64,000 nt of DNA from Kribbella rubisoli (GTDB taxonomy: Bacteria; Actinomycetota; Actinomycetes; Propionibacteriales; Kribbellaceae). Below, one piece after another: positions 35,371 through 44,968 of the stretch (positions within the stretch are counted from its first letter, which is position 1; every line of letters starts with the position of its first letter). Location: contig NZ_SHKR01000011.1 of assembly GCF_004217145.1 (NCBI RefSeq), positions 2,232,001-2,296,000 on the forward strand, written 5' to 3'. The translations under genes were made by a program, and so were the position numbers. The notes beneath the pieces are model-generated. The model had not been told where the DNA came from. It searched no databases and worked only from the letters and a program-made list of their open reading frames with translations.

Positions 35371-36717
35371 ATGCGCACGCTCGTTGACGGCTTTCGCGAG
35401 ATGGTCCACCTGATCGGAGACACCTTCCGGCTCTGGTGGAAGAACTTGCTGCCCATGACCACCTGGTGGGTGGCAGGCTTCGTCGGCTTCACGGTCTGCG
35501 TACAGGGCGCGATCTGGCTGGCCAAGCATGCGCACTCGAGTCTTGGGACCGGTCTGTTCGCCGTCGGTGTGCTGCTCCAGATCACCGCGGCCGTGGGCAT
35601 GATCCGCACCTGTGCGATGTCGCTGTACCGCTGGCGGGACGCGGCGAGCAGCGAGTCCGAGGAGACGTCCGACCCGACGCAGCGCGGTCTGCTGGAACTG
35701 CTGGCCGTCACCCTGCTGCCACTCGTCGCGGTCTGGTCGGCGTGGGGATTCTTCGACCAACAGGTCAACTCGCTCAGCGCGACCTACCTGGTGCAGAACG
35801 GGACGCAGCCCGGCTCGTCGTTCTTCAAGCTCGGCATCCACGCCTGGCACGGGTATCTGCCGGCGCTGGTGATCCTGCTGGTGCTGCGCCGGCTGCTCCA
35901 GGCGGTCGACGACCGCTGGCCGAGCCGCCCGGTGAAGTTCGCCCAGGTCTGGGCCGAGGCCTTCTTCGTGCTGCTCACGTTCGTGATCACGCCGTACGCG
36001 ATTGCCGAGGGCAAGGTCTGGTTCAAGGACCGGAGCTTCTGGTACTGGTCGTTGGACTGGTGGGGCGGCCTGAAGGACTTCTTCGCCGGCATCCATATCC
36101 CGCTGCCGGCCGGTATCGAGTTCCTCTGGGGCTTCTTCTGGGAGTCGCTCTGGCCGCTGTTCAAGCTGGGCGTCGCCGAACCGCTGACCTGGCTGGCGAT
36201 CACCACGGTCGTGTTCGGCCACCGCGTGCTGTCCAGCGGCGGGGTCTTCCGCGGCACTCGGCTGGAACGCCGCCTCGGCGGGCAGGGCGAACAGCCGGAG
36301 GCGCCGCAGCGAGGCCGGTTCGTCGAGCTGACGTACAGGGCGCCCGACCTGGTGCTCGGCGGTCTGCGCGAGAAGTTCTACCCGGCGATCAACGCGTTCC
36401 GGCTGGTGGTCCGGGTCGGACCGGTGTTCCTGGGCGTGGTCTGCATGGTCTACACGTTCTGGCTGCTCGGCAACGACTGGGCCTTCGTCGCGGTCCAGCG
36501 GCTGATCGGCATCCACGGCCAGTACTGGGGCCTGATGAACTTCGAGATCGCCGACCTGATCAGGAGCATCGTCTTCGAGCCGTTGCGGATCGCGCTGCTG
36601 GCTGCGGCCTTCGACCTGTGCATCTCGGTCGGTACCCAGCGCCGGTCCGAGGCTGCTGCGGCCGCCAAGGCCAAGGCCGAGCCGAAGGCCGAACAGCCTG
36701 CTCCTGTCAGGGTGTGA
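35371..36717 (+). CDS. Polytopic membrane protein, family not recognised
   Basis: The 448-residue protein begins MRTLVDGFREMVHLIGDTFR. About seven to eight hydrophobic helices are visible: around residues 28-50, 58-80, 108-130, 160-182, 205-225, 270-300, 352-375 and 412-432. Between them is a Trp-rich loop (FWYWSLDWWGGLKDFFAG), and the C-terminus is an Ala/Lys-rich tail. The N-terminal amphipathic segment plus LWWKNLLPMTTWWV resembles the start of glycerophosphoryl-diester-type or DUF-type membrane proteins, but I do not recognise a family. Its 3' end overlaps the convergent cassette gene by 11 bp. Confidence 0.75.
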   Translation: MRTLVDGFREMVHLIGDTFRLWWKNLLPMTTWWVAGFVGFTVCVQGAIWLAKHAHSSLGTGLFAVGVLLQITAAVGMIRTCAMSLYRWRDAASSESEETSDPTQRGLLELLAVTLLPLVAVWSAWGFFDQQVNSLSATYLVQNGTQPGSSFFKLGIHAWHGYLPALVILLVLRRLLQAVDDRWPSRPVKFAQVWAEAFFVLLTFVITPYAIAEGKVWFKDRSFWYWSLDWWGGLKDFFAGIHIPLPAGIEFLWGFFWESLWPLFKLGVAEPLTWLAITTVVFGHRVLSSGGVFRGTRLERRLGGQGEQPEAPQRGRFVELTYRAPDLVLGGLREKFYPAINAFRLVVRVGPVFLGVVCMVYTFWLLGNDWAFVAVQRLIGIHGQYWGLMNFEIADLIRSIVFEPLRIALLAAAFDLCISVGTQRRSEAAAAAKAKAEPKAEQPAPVRV

Positions 36718-37264
36718 TCAGGACCCGCATACGTTCGTCGAGCTGCTCGACGGTAACGCCGGTCAGATGCGGTACGGCGGACTTCGGCACGAGGTACACC
36801 TTCGCGACCTGAGCGGGCTTGTCCATCGTGAACGGGTGGTCGTCGTCACCGCAGTACGTCGGCAGCGGGTAGTCGAACGGCTGCTCGGTGTCCCACGTGT
36901 TGCCGCGGTCGTCCCGCAGCAGCGCGTCGCAGGTGAACCCGCGGTCCTTCAGGAAGACACCCGGGCGCGGTGTCACCGTCATCGTGGCCACGATGATGAT
37001 CGAGCCGGCGGGCTCGCCCATGCTGATCTTCTCGCCGTCCTTGTCGAGGATCGCGGTGTACGCCTTCAGCGAGTCGAGCTTCCACTCGACGTGCCCGACC
37101 GTGACCGGACCCTGGCTGATGACCTTGTTGATCCGGCCCTCGTCGAAGATCCGCTCGTCGTCGCTCAGATAGGGCCGCAGCATCACGAACGTGCCGGCGG
37201 CGACCAGCGCCACCAGCAGCCCGACCTGAACGGCGACACGGGAGGCCTTGCTCGCGATCCTCAT
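36707..37264 (-). CDS. Membrane-anchored extracytoplasmic protein, cassette gene 3
   Basis: A 185-residue protein with an N-terminal signal-anchor (VAVQVGLLVALVAAGTFVML, about residues 10-29) and an outside domain of about 150 residues. VTVGHVEWKLDSLKAY is followed by a beta-rich stretch SIIIVATMTVTPRPG and FTCDALLRDDRGNTWDT. Two cysteines (CDALL and YCGDDD) could form a disulfide. The pattern recalls DUF4352-like immunoglobulin folds, with low certainty. The ATG overlaps the upstream gene's stop by 4 nt. Confidence 0.75.
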   Translation of the reverse strand: MRIASKASRVAVQVGLLVALVAAGTFVMLRPYLSDDERIFDEGRINKVISQGPVTVGHVEWKLDSLKAYTAILDKDGEKISMGEPAGSIIIVATMTVTPRPGVFLKDRGFTCDALLRDDRGNTWDTEQPFDYPLPTYCGDDDHPFTMDKPAQVAKVYLVPKSAVPHLTGVTVEQLDERMRVLITP

Positions 37265-37866
37265 GACGCCACCCGGGTGACCGCGTCCTCGACGATGTAC
37301 TGCGCAACCGCGCCGTCGACCATCTGCTGGGCGATCGCCTCGGTCGGTATTCCGAGATCGACCGTGATGTCGGAGTTGTAGACGTTGAAGAGCATGGTCG
37401 GGCGGAGTTCCAGCGTCAGACCTTTCATGTCGGCCGGGTTGATCTCGAAGACGACCGTGCCGGTCTTCGCGTAGCCGGCGTCCGGGAAGTCGAGCCCGCT
37501 GTGGCTGAGGCCCTCGACCGGCTGGTAAACGCTGCCGCCGTCGGCCTGCAGGGTCGCATTCGTCAGGTCCGGCTTGCGATCGCCGCGGATCGCGTCCCAC
37601 TCGATCGCGACGTAGATGCCGTTGGTCTCCAACGGCTTCTTGCCGTCGCTGTCCGAGCTGTCGAGCACCGAACGGGCGAACTTGATCCGGGTCACCTTCA
37701 CCGTCGATCCGGTGCCTTCGTAGTCGAGCGGTTCGCCGATCGTGCCGTGCACGACCTTGATGTTCTGCTCGTCGTACACCTGATCAGGGGTTGCCAGCCG
37801 GGTCAGTCCGCCGATCAGCACGAACAGCACACCGACGAGGATCGTCGCGGGGCGGTAGAGCTTCAC
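37261..37866 (-). CDS. Membrane-anchored extracytoplasmic protein, cassette gene 2
   Basis: A 201-residue protein with an N-terminal signal-anchor (YRPATILVGVLFVLIGGLTR, residues 4-23), then an extracytoplasmic domain with EYEG-type acidic beta strands: VKVTRIKFARSVLDSS, NGIYVAIEWDAIRGDR and TGTVVFEINPADMKG. No cysteine is seen. The GTG start overlaps the preceding gene's stop (GTGA). Architecture and strand pattern parallel the genes on either side, which suggests divergent paralogues. No known function. Confidence 0.72.
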   Translation of the reverse strand: MKLYRPATILVGVLFVLIGGLTRLATPDQVYDEQNIKVVHGTIGEPLDYEGTGSTVKVTRIKFARSVLDSSDSDGKKPLETNGIYVAIEWDAIRGDRKPDLTNATLQADGGSVYQPVEGLSHSGLDFPDAGYAKTGTVVFEINPADMKGLTLELRPTMLFNVYNSDITVDLGIPTEAIAQQMVDGAVAQYIVEDAVTRVAS

Positions 37867-38501
37867 TTGTTCTCCCCGGCGTCGATGACGACCTTCGGCG
37901 AGAGCCGGACGACCGCGGCCGCGTCCTCGTTGTGCCAGTACGGCTTGTCGTTCGCGCCGAGGGCTTCGTTGTCGGACTCGTAGTGCTCCTGCAGAACGCC
38001 GATCTCGACGACGTCGGCCTTGAAGTCGGGCGCGACCTTGAACGTCATACTGCAACTCTCCGGCGGCAGCCCGTAAACGAGGACCCAGCCGATCTTGTCG
38101 TCGTGGCAGCTGGCGCCGTCCGACTCCACGTTCTCCTCGCCGTGGCCCGGCACGAACAGCATCAGTTGGCTGTCGATGCTGACGCTCTCGTGCTCCTCGG
38201 TGTCGACGTTCTTCGCGTCGAAGTAGACCTTCAGCTTCGACTCGGCCTCGTCGTACTCCGTCTTCGGCGTCTGGACGATCTCGGCCTTGGTGAAGCTGTA
38301 CTCGAAGCGGCCGGCTGTCACCGTGGTCGGCGCGGTCAGGGTCGGGACCGTGCGGCCCTTCTTCTCTTTCCAGCCGCCGGTGGCCAGTACTACCAGGACC
38401 GCAACCACGACGAGGGCGATCACCAGCAGCCAGATTCGCCGGTGCCGGTGAATCACCCGGTCGGCGATCATCGCATCGATGACCTCGTCGAGACTTTCCA
38501 C
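37863..38501 (-). CDS. Membrane-anchored extracytoplasmic protein, cassette gene 1
   Basis: From GTG at 38501 the product is 212 residues. A 20-residue cytosolic head (MESLDEVIDAMIADRVIHRH) is followed by a helix (IWLLVIALVVVAVLVVLATG) and an outside domain. TVTAGRFEYSFTKAEIVQT, KLKVYFDAKNVDTEEHES, and two cysteines (SCHDD, ESCSM) are typical of a small secreted beta-sandwich such as DUF4352. A TAGGAT -10 box (minus strand, 38514-38509) lies 7 nt before the GTG, indicating a leaderless transcript for the three-gene unit. It is divergent from gyrB. Confidence 0.75.
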   Translation of the reverse strand: MESLDEVIDAMIADRVIHRHRRIWLLVIALVVVAVLVVLATGGWKEKKGRTVPTLTAPTTVTAGRFEYSFTKAEIVQTPKTEYDEAESKLKVYFDAKNVDTEEHESVSIDSQLMLFVPGHGEENVESDGASCHDDKIGWVLVYGLPPESCSMTFKVAPDFKADVVEIGVLQEHYESDNEALGANDKPYWHNEDAAAVVRLSPKVVIDAGENK

Positions 38502-38866
38502 GGCAGCGATCCTAAGGGGCCGTGGGTGCGCGCCAGGCACCGCTTGTCCACGGGATGCCGGACCCCGGTCCGGAGCGGCTCAAGCGGTCTGGACCGGTCG
38601 GTGCCGGAACGGTCAGTCGCGAAACGCCCGAAGGCCACTGAGCGGCCGTGAGCGCTTTTCTGACCCCCACCCGCGAGAGGGGACATGGAGATGAGGGAGA
38701 AAAGACGCCCTGATGCGAGTTTCGGGCGGCTGGTGGCAGGTTCTGCTTCGGTCGACAGGTAGAATGGACGACGTAGGGCGAGCCGCGCCTCTACTACCAC
38801 CGTAGAGGGCGGCTCTACTGTGCCGCGATGCCTCGCGAACGCGGGGTCCGAGGAGGACAACCACCG
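38502..38866. other. gyrB upstream region with promoter and leader hairpin
   Basis: The 365 bp carry no supported gene. A -10 box TAGAAT lies at 38760-38765, about 100 bp before the gyrB start. In the leader, CCTCTAC (38788-38794) and GTAGAGG (38802-38808) form a 7-bp stem with a 7-nt loop, and CTCTAC recurs at 38813-38818. GAGGAGG at 38850-38856 is the gyrB ribosome-binding site. The left end holds the promoter of the divergent cassette. Confidence 0.6.
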
Positions 38867-40927
38867 GTGACCGACGAGCCGATCGAGATCGACGCCAACC
38901 AGTCCGCCGACCCCATCGGCATCCCCGCACCCAGCGAGGAACTCCCCGCGATGCTCGACGCGATCCCGTCGAACGTCGTCGAGCGTGAGTACGACGCGAG
39001 CGCGATCCAGGTCCTGGAGGGACTGGACGCGGTCCGCAAGCGCCCGGGTATGTACATCGGGTCCACCGGCGAGCGCGGCCTGCACCATCTCGTCACCGAG
39101 GTGGTCGACAACGCGGTCGACGAGGCGATGGCCGGGTTCGGCGACCGCATCGTCGTCACGCTGCTGGCCGACGGCGGTGTCCGCGTCGAGGACAACGGCC
39201 GCGGTATCCCGGTCGACATCGTCGAGTCCGAGGGCAAGCCGGCCGTCACCGTCGTACTGACCGTTCTGCACGCCGGCGGCAAGTTCGGCGGCGGCGGTTA
39301 CAAGGTGTCCGGCGGTCTGCACGGCGTCGGTGTCTCCGTGGTCAACGCGCTGTCCACCAAGCTCCAGGTCGACGTCAAGCTCAAGGGCAAGCTCTACACC
39401 CAGACCTTCACCAATGGCGTCCCGGACGCCGACCTGGCCGAGATCGGCACCTCGACCTCGAACGGTACGACGATCACGTTCTGGGCCAGCGAGGACGTCT
39501 TCGAGACCACGACGTACTCCTACGAGACGCTGGCGACCCGCTTCCGCGAGTACGCCTTCCTGAACAAGGGCCTCGAGCTGGTCATCCGGGACGAGCGTCC
39601 GGACCACTTCGACGAGGACGGCAAGCCGCTCGAGCAGTCCTTCCGGTACGACGACGGCCTGGTCGACTACGTGAAGTACCTGACCGGCATCCGCGAGACC
39701 GTGCACCGCGACGTGATCTCGTTCGAGGCGGCCACCGCGGAGAACACGATGAGCCTCGAGGTCGCGCTGCAGTGGAGCGGATCGTTCCAGGAGTCCGTGC
39801 ACACCTTCGCGAACGCGATCAACACCCATGAGGGCGGCACCCACGAGGAAGGCTTCCGGGCCGCGCTGACCTCGCTGGTCAACTCGTTCGGCGAGGACCA
39901 GGGCATGATCAAGAAGAAGGAGGACCGGCTCACCGGTGACGACATCCGGGAGGGCCTGACCGCGATCATCTCGGTCAAGCTCGCCGAGCCGCAGTTCGAG
40001 GGCCAGACCAAGACCAAGCTCGGCAACACCGAGGTCAAGGGTTTCGTCCAGCGCGTCGTCAACGACAAGCTCGGCGCCTGGTTCGAGCAGAACCCGGCCG
40101 AGGGCCGCGAGATCATCCGCAAGGCGTCCGCCGCGGCGAGCGCCCGGATCGCGGCCCGCAAGGCCCGCGACCTGGCCCGCAACCGCAAGGGCCTGCTCGG
40201 CGGCGGCGGTCTGCCGGGCAAGCTGGCCGACTGCCAGTCGACCAACCCCGAGGAGTGCGAGGTCTACATCGTCGAGGGTGACTCGGCCGGTGGCTCCGCG
40301 AAGGGCGGCCGGGACCCGAAGTTCCAGGCCATCCTTCCGATCCGGGGCAAGATCCTGAACGTCGAGAAGGCCCGGATCGACCGAGTGCTGCAGAACAACG
40401 AAGTGCTGGCGATCATCTCCGCGCTCGGCACCGGTATCCACGAGGACTTCGACGAGGAGAAACTCCGGTACCACAAGATCGTGATCATGGCCGACGCCGA
40501 TGTCGACGGCCAGCACATCCGGACCCTGCTGCTGACGCTGCTGTTCCGGTTCATGCGGCCGCTGATCGAGCGCGGTCACGTGTACGCCGCGCAGCCGCCG
40601 CTGTACAAGATCCGCTGGAGCAACCAGCCGGACGAGCTGGCCTACACCGACCGCGAGCGGGACGGCCTGCTCGAGGCCGGATACGAGGCGGGCAAGAAGC
40701 TGCCCAAGGAGAACCCGATCCAGCGCTACAAGGGTCTGGGCGAGATGAACGCGAACGAGCTGTGGGACACCACCATGGACCCGGCCAACCGCGTGCTGCT
40801 GCAGATCACGCTCGACGACGCGATCCGCGCGGACGAGACGTTCCAGACGCTGATGGGCGACGACATCGAGGCGCGGCGCAGTTTCATCCAGCGCAACGCC
40901 AAGGACGTCCGCTTCCTCGACATCTGA
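38867..40927 (+). CDS. gyrB: DNA gyrase subunit B
   Basis: From the GTG behind GAGGAGG the product is 686 residues. The GHKL ATPase has [39 protein letters not shown] and [14 protein letters not shown]. The TOPRIM domain has [17 protein letters not shown] (partly metal-binding) and [14 protein letters not shown], and the C-terminal RYKGLGEMN is intact. An upstream ATG at 38828 would add 13 residues but precedes the SD. With GyrA it introduces negative supercoils. Confidence 0.98.
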   Translation: MTDEPIEIDANQSADPIGIPAPSEELPAMLDAIPSNVVEREYDASAIQVLEGLDAVRKRPGMYIGSTGERGLHHLVTEVVDNAVDEAMAGFGDRIVVTLLADGGVRVEDNGRGIPVDIVESEGKPAVTVVLTVLHAGGKFGGGGYKVSGGLHGVGVSVVNALSTKLQVDVKLKGKLYTQTFTNGVPDADLAEIGTSTSNGTTITFWASEDVFETTTYSYETLATRFREYAFLNKGLELVIRDERPDHFDEDGKPLEQSFRYDDGLVDYVKYLTGIRETVHRDVISFEAATAENTMSLEVALQWSGSFQESVHTFANAINTHEGGTHEEGFRAALTSLVNSFGEDQGMIKKKEDRLTGDDIREGLTAIISVKLAEPQFEGQTKTKLGNTEVKGFVQRVVNDKLGAWFEQNPAEGREIIRKASAAASARIAARKARDLARNRKGLLGGGGLPGKLADCQSTNPEECEVYIVEGDSAGGSAKGGRDPKFQAILPIRGKILNVEKARIDRVLQNNEVLAIISALGTGIHEDFDEEKLRYHKIVIMADADVDGQHIRTLLLTLLFRFMRPLIERGHVYAAQPPLYKIRWSNQPDELAYTDRERDGLLEAGYEAGKKLPKENPIQRYKGLGEMNANELWDTTMDPANRVLLQITLDDAIRADETFQTLMGDDIEARRSFIQRNAKDVRFLDI

Positions 40928-40972
40928 TCTCGCTGCTGCTCACCGACGTACTGATCTGAACGGGACTTTTTC

Positions 40973-43630
40973 ATGACCGAGACCCCCACCTCGCCGGGAC
41001 ACGACCGGGTCGAGCCGCTCGACCTGCAGACCGAGATGCAGCAGTCGTACCTCGACTATGCAATGGCCGTGATCGTCGGCCGCGCGCTGCCCGAGGTCCG
41101 CGACGGCCTCAAGCCGGTGCACCGCCGCATCCTCTACGCGATGTACGACGGCGGCTACCGGCCGGACCGTGGCTTCAACAAGTGCTCCCGCGTCGTCGGT
41201 GACGTGATGGGTCAGTACCACCCGCACGGCGACTCGGCGATCTACGACACCCTGGTCCGGCTGGCGCAGCCGTGGGTGATGCGGGCGCCGCTGATCCAGG
41301 GCCAGGGCAACTTCGGTTCTCCCGGCAACGACCCGGCGGCCGCGATGCGGTACACCGAGTGCCGGATGGCGCCGCTGGCGATGGAGATGGTCCGCGACAT
41401 CGACCAGGACACGGTCGACTTCCGGCCCAACTACGACGGCAAGTCGCAGGAGCCGGTGATCCTGCCGGCCCGCTTCCCGAACCTGCTGGTCAACGGCTCG
41501 TCCGGGATCGCGGTCGGTATGGCGACGAACATCCCGCCGCACAACCTGCGCGAGGTCGCGGCCGCGGTCGACTGGGCGCTGGAACACCCGGAGGCGACCC
41601 GGGAGGAACTGCTCGACGCCTGTCTGCAGAACATCAAGGGCCCGGACTTCCCGAACGGCGCGCTGATCGTCGGCTACAAGGGCATCGACGACGCGTACCG
41701 CACCGGCCGTGGCTCGGTCACGATGCGCGCGGTCGTCGACATCGAGGAAGACGCCAAGGGCCGGACCAGCCTGGTCATCACCGAACTGCCGTACATGGTC
41801 AACCCGGACAACCTGGCGCTGAAGATCGCCGAGCTGGTCAACACCGGCAAGATGAACGGCATCGCCGACATCCGCGACGACAGCTCGTCCCGGACCGGTC
41901 AGCGGCTGGTCGTCGTACTGAAGCGTGACGCGCAGCCCCGCGTCGTACTGAACAACCTCTACAAGCACACGCAGCTGCAGGACACCTTCGGCTGCAACAT
42001 GCTCGCGCTCGTGGACGGCGTACCGCGGACGCTGAGTGTGGACCTGTTCATCAAGCACTGGATCGACCACCAGATCGAGGTCATCCAGCGGCGGACCCGC
42101 TTCCGTCTGCGCGAGGCCGAGAAGAACGCGCACATCTACCGCGGGTACGTGAAGGCGCTGGACGCGCTCGACGAGGTCATCGCGCTGATCCGGCGCAGCC
42201 CCGACGTCGAAGAGGCCCGCACCGGCCTGATGCAACTGCTCGACATCGACGAGATCCAGGCACAGGCCATCCTCGACATGCAGCTGCGCCGGCTGGCCGC
42301 CCTGGAGCGGCAGAAGATCATCGAGCGGTTGCAGGAGCTCGAGGCGATCATCGCCGACCTCGAGGACATCCTGGCCAGCCCCGAGCGGCAGCGCACGATC
42401 GTCAAGGACGAGCTCAGCGAGATCGTCGAGCGGTACGGCGACGAGCGGCGTACCGAGATCATCGCGGCCGACGGCGACCTGTCCGTGCAGGACCTCGTGC
42501 CGGACGAGGAGGTCGTCGTCACGATCTCCCGTGGCGGCTACGCGAAGCGGACCAAGACCGACCTGTATCGGACCCAGAACCGCGGCGGCAAGGGCGTCCG
42601 CGGCGCCGCACTGCGGGCCGAGGACGAGATCAACCACTTCTTCGCCACCACGAACCACCACTGGATGCTGTTCTTCACCACCAAGGGCCGGGTCTACCGG
42701 GCCAAGGTGTGGCAGCTGCCCGAGTCGGCTCGGGACGCCAAGGGTTCGCATGTCGCCGGTCTGCTGTCGTTCCAGCCGGACGAGGAGATCGCGCAGGTTC
42801 TGACGCTGCGCGACTACGACCAGTCCGACTACCTGGTGCTGGCGACCAAGAAGGGCCTGGTCAAGAAGACAGCGCTGCGCGACTACGACTCGGCGCGGCA
42901 GAGCGGCATCATCGCGGTCAACTTCCGCGAGGAGGACGACGAGCTGATCGGCGCCGACCTGGCCACCGCCGAGGACGACCTGCTGCTCGTGTCCCGCAAG
43001 GGTCAGTCGATCCGCTTCACCGCGAACGACGAGCAGTTGCGGCCGATGGGCCGGGCCACCTCCGGCGTCACAGGCATGAAATTCCGCTCCGGCGACGAAC
43101 TGCTGTCGATGTCGGTGATCCGGGCAGGGTCCGAGGAGGACGCGCAGTTCGTCTTCACGGTGACCGACGCCGGGTACGCGAAGCGCTCGCGCGTGTCGGA
43201 GTACCGGCAGCAGGGTCGCGGCGGTCTGGGCATCAAGGCGGTGAAGCTGAACGACGAGCGCGGTTCGCTGGTCGGCGCGATCATCGTCGTCGACGAGGAC
43301 CAGGTGCTGGCGATCAAGGCCAGCGGCCAGGTCGTCCGCAGCCGGGTGGACAGTGTGCCGGTCAAGGGCCGCGACACGATGGGCGTTCGGTTCGCCGGGG
43401 TCGGCGAGTCCGACGCGGTGGTCGCGATCGCCCGGAACACCGATCTGACGGTCGAGGTCGAGGAATCCGAGGCCGCGGAAGAGGGTACTGAGGCAATTGG
43501 TGCCCAGAATGTGGACGGATCGACAACCGAATCCACCTCTGAGAGCGTCCAGAATGATGACGAACGTTCGACGGACGTGGACGGCGCGGCTACCGTCGAA
43601 GACGACGAAGCCGGCCAGGAGGGTGACTGA
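40973..43630 (+). CDS. gyrA: DNA gyrase subunit A
   Basis: The 885-residue breakage-reunion subunit has [20 protein letters not shown], the quinolone region [20 protein letters not shown] with Ser at the classical resistance position, and the active-site Tyr in [10 protein letters not shown]. The beta-pinwheel C-terminal domain contains the GyrA box [11 protein letters not shown] final tail of about 55 residues is very acidic and Ser/Thr-rich ([11 protein letters not shown] onward). The ATG is 45 bp after gyrB. The stop is fused to the DUF3566 start (TGATGA). Confidence 0.98.
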   Translation: MTETPTSPGHDRVEPLDLQTEMQQSYLDYAMAVIVGRALPEVRDGLKPVHRRILYAMYDGGYRPDRGFNKCSRVVGDVMGQYHPHGDSAIYDTLVRLAQPWVMRAPLIQGQGNFGSPGNDPAAAMRYTECRMAPLAMEMVRDIDQDTVDFRPNYDGKSQEPVILPARFPNLLVNGSSGIAVGMATNIPPHNLREVAAAVDWALEHPEATREELLDACLQNIKGPDFPNGALIVGYKGIDDAYRTGRGSVTMRAVVDIEEDAKGRTSLVITELPYMVNPDNLALKIAELVNTGKMNGIADIRDDSSSRTGQRLVVVLKRDAQPRVVLNNLYKHTQLQDTFGCNMLALVDGVPRTLSVDLFIKHWIDHQIEVIQRRTRFRLREAEKNAHIYRGYVKALDALDEVIALIRRSPDVEEARTGLMQLLDIDEIQAQAILDMQLRRLAALERQKIIERLQELEAIIADLEDILASPERQRTIVKDELSEIVERYGDERRTEIIAADGDLSVQDLVPDEEVVVTISRGGYAKRTKTDLYRTQNRGGKGVRGAALRAEDEINHFFATTNHHWMLFFTTKGRVYRAKVWQLPESARDAKGSHVAGLLSFQPDEEIAQVLTLRDYDQSDYLVLATKKGLVKKTALRDYDSARQSGIIAVNFREEDDELIGADLATAEDDLLLVSRKGQSIRFTANDEQLRPMGRATSGVTGMKFRSGDELLSMSVIRAGSEEDAQFVFTVTDAGYAKRSRVSEYRQQGRGGLGIKAVKLNDERGSLVGAIIVVDEDQVLAIKASGQVVRSRVDSVPVKGRDTMGVRFAGVGESDAVVAIARNTDLTVEVEESEAAEEGTEAIGAQNVDGSTTESTSESVQNDDERSTDVDGAATVEDDEAGQEGD

Positions 43631-44493
43631 TGACCAACCGCGCGAGGCCGACATGGCCTGAAGGTGCGGCCGACAGCTCCAAATCCCAGCGCACTGCGCC
43701 GGGTGGGAAGCCGTCTGCCGCCCCGGCCAACCCGGCCTCCAACGGTCGTTCCAACGGTGTGCCGGGCGGCCAGCCGAGGACTCAGAACGGTCAGCGTCCG
43801 TCCTCGTCCGAGTACCGCCCGCAGCCGCGGCCGGCCACTCCCGGCACCGGCGCGCCGGCACGTCCCCAGCAGCCAGCTCCCAGCACCCCGGGCCGGCCGG
43901 ACCCGTGGTCTCCGCCAGGTACGACGCCCCCCGCGGCCGGCTCGCCGTACGAGGGTCCGGCGGCGAAGACCGAGTCTTTCGGTGACCGGGTGAGCGCTGC
44001 GCGTCAGGCGGTGCTCGACAAGGCCGCCGCCGTGACCGCGGCCAAGCCGGACAAGAACGACCGGGAAGAGGCCAGGCAGACGCGGCTCGCCGAGAAGGAC
44101 GCCAAGGCCTCAAGCCGGCCACAGACCCGCAAGGCGCGGCTGCGGATGTCCCGGATCGATCCGTGGTCGGTGATGAAGACGGCGTTCCTGCTGTCGATCG
44201 CCTTCGGCATCGTCACCTGGGTCGCGGTCTTCATCATCTGGTCCGCGATCGGTGCCGCGGGTGTTTTCGACAACATCAACAGCACCGTCCAAGAGGTCCT
44301 GGGTACGCCGACCGCCGAGCCGTTCCGGGTCGAGAACTACATCAACACCGGCAAGGTGATGGGCTTCACGACGCTGCTGGCCTGCGCCGACGTGCTCATC
44401 ATCACGGCGCTCGCGACGCTCGGATCCTTCCTCTACAACATCGCTGCCACGCTGCTCGGCGGCCTCGAAGTCACGCTGGCGTCGGAGGACTGA
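43630..44493 (+). CDS. DUF3566 transmembrane protein
   Basis: A 287-residue protein. The first 150 residues are a disordered Pro/Ser/Gly/Asn-rich cytosolic region. The DUF3566 domain follows: RLRMSRIDPWSVMKTAFLLS, then helix FGIVTWVAVFIIWSAIGAAG and helix LLACADVLIITALATLGSFL. The gene is conserved after gyrA in actinobacteria (Rv0007 in M. tuberculosis); its role is unknown. It is transcribed with gyrBA, and a strong hairpin follows the stop. Confidence 0.93.
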   Translation: MTNRARPTWPEGAADSSKSQRTAPGGKPSAAPANPASNGRSNGVPGGQPRTQNGQRPSSSEYRPQPRPATPGTGAPARPQQPAPSTPGRPDPWSPPGTTPPAAGSPYEGPAAKTESFGDRVSAARQAVLDKAAAVTAAKPDKNDREEARQTRLAEKDAKASSRPQTRKARLRMSRIDPWSVMKTAFLLSIAFGIVTWVAVFIIWSAIGAAGVFDNINSTVQEVLGTPTAEPFRVENYINTGKVMGFTTLLACADVLIITALATLGSFLYNIAATLLGGLEVTLASED

Positions 44494-44497
44494 TTTC

Positions 44498-44528
44498 TCC
44501 GGCCGGGCCCTGGTCGGGCCCGGCCGGA
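44498..44528 (+). terminator. Strong 13-bp hairpin ending the gyrBA-DUF3566 unit
   Basis: CCGGCCGGGCCC (44499-44510) pairs perfectly with GGGCCCGGCCGG (44516-44527) around the loop TGGTC, plus an outer T-A pair. It begins 4 bp after the DUF3566 stop. No U-run follows, as is usual for actinobacterial terminators. Confidence 0.82.
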
Positions 44529-44590
44529 ACCGGTTTGGGAGTAGGGCACTTGGTGCGGTAATCTCTCCCGGGTTCGACACCGCAGTACGC

Positions 44591-44664
44591 GGGCCTATAG
44601 CTCAGACGGTTAGAGCGCTGCCCTGATAAGGCAGAGGTCACTGGTTCAAGTCCAGTTAGGCCCA
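44591..44664 (+). tRNA. tRNA-Ile (GAT anticodon)
   Basis: A complete cloverleaf: acceptor GGGCCTA/TAGGCCC, D-arm GCTC...GAGC, anticodon stem CTGCC/GGCAG with loop CTGATAA (GAT at 44625-44627), T-arm ACTGG-TTCAAGT-CCAGT and discriminator A. The terminal CCA is not encoded. The position after gyrA is conserved. Confidence 0.98.
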
Positions 44665-44719
44665 CCCTCACGTATGTTGAAGTGTTGTTTTTCTTGGCCC
44701 CGATTCCCGAGGAGTCCCA

Positions 44720-44851
44720 GTGCTGAAGAAGCTCCTGCTGGTGCTGCTGGCCGGCATCGGTGGATACTTCGCCTACAAGAAGACCCAGCAGTCCCGCGCT
44801 GACAAGGACCTCTGGGCCGAGGCCGTCGACTCGGTAGCCCCGGGTCGCTGA
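44720..44851 (+). CDS. DLW-39 family small protein
   Basis: A 43-residue protein, MLKKLLLVLLAGIGGYFAYK, then KTQQSRADKDLWAEAVDSV. It has one N-terminal helix and the DLW motif that names the family, located between the gyrA-linked tRNAs as in other actinobacteria. GAGGAG precedes the GTG by 7 nt. Its small size explains why it is often missed. Function unknown. Confidence 0.9.
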   Translation: MLKKLLLVLLAGIGGYFAYKKTQQSRADKDLWAEAVDSVAPGR

Positions 44852-44861
44852 CCACCCTCAC

Positions 44862-44937
44862 GGGGGCGTAGCTCAACTGGCAGAGCACTGCCTTTGCAAG
44901 GCAGGGGTTAGGGGTTCAAGTCCCCTCGTCTCCACCA
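44862..44937 (+). tRNA. tRNA-Ala (TGC anticodon)
   Basis: Acceptor GGGGGCG pairs with CGTCTCC with two G-U pairs. The anticodon stem CTGCC/GGCAG holds loop TTTGCAA (TGC at 44895-44897), and the T-arm is GGGGTTCAAGTCCCC-like. Discriminator A and an encoded CCA (44935-44937) complete it. Confidence 0.98.
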
Positions 44938-44968
44938 AACACATCTCCCCGGGCCGTACCCTGGCTCG

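Noticed and set aside
38828..38866. Earlier ATG for gyrB
   Set aside because: The GAGGAGG site lies downstream of it, and GyrB similarity starts after the GTG at 38867.
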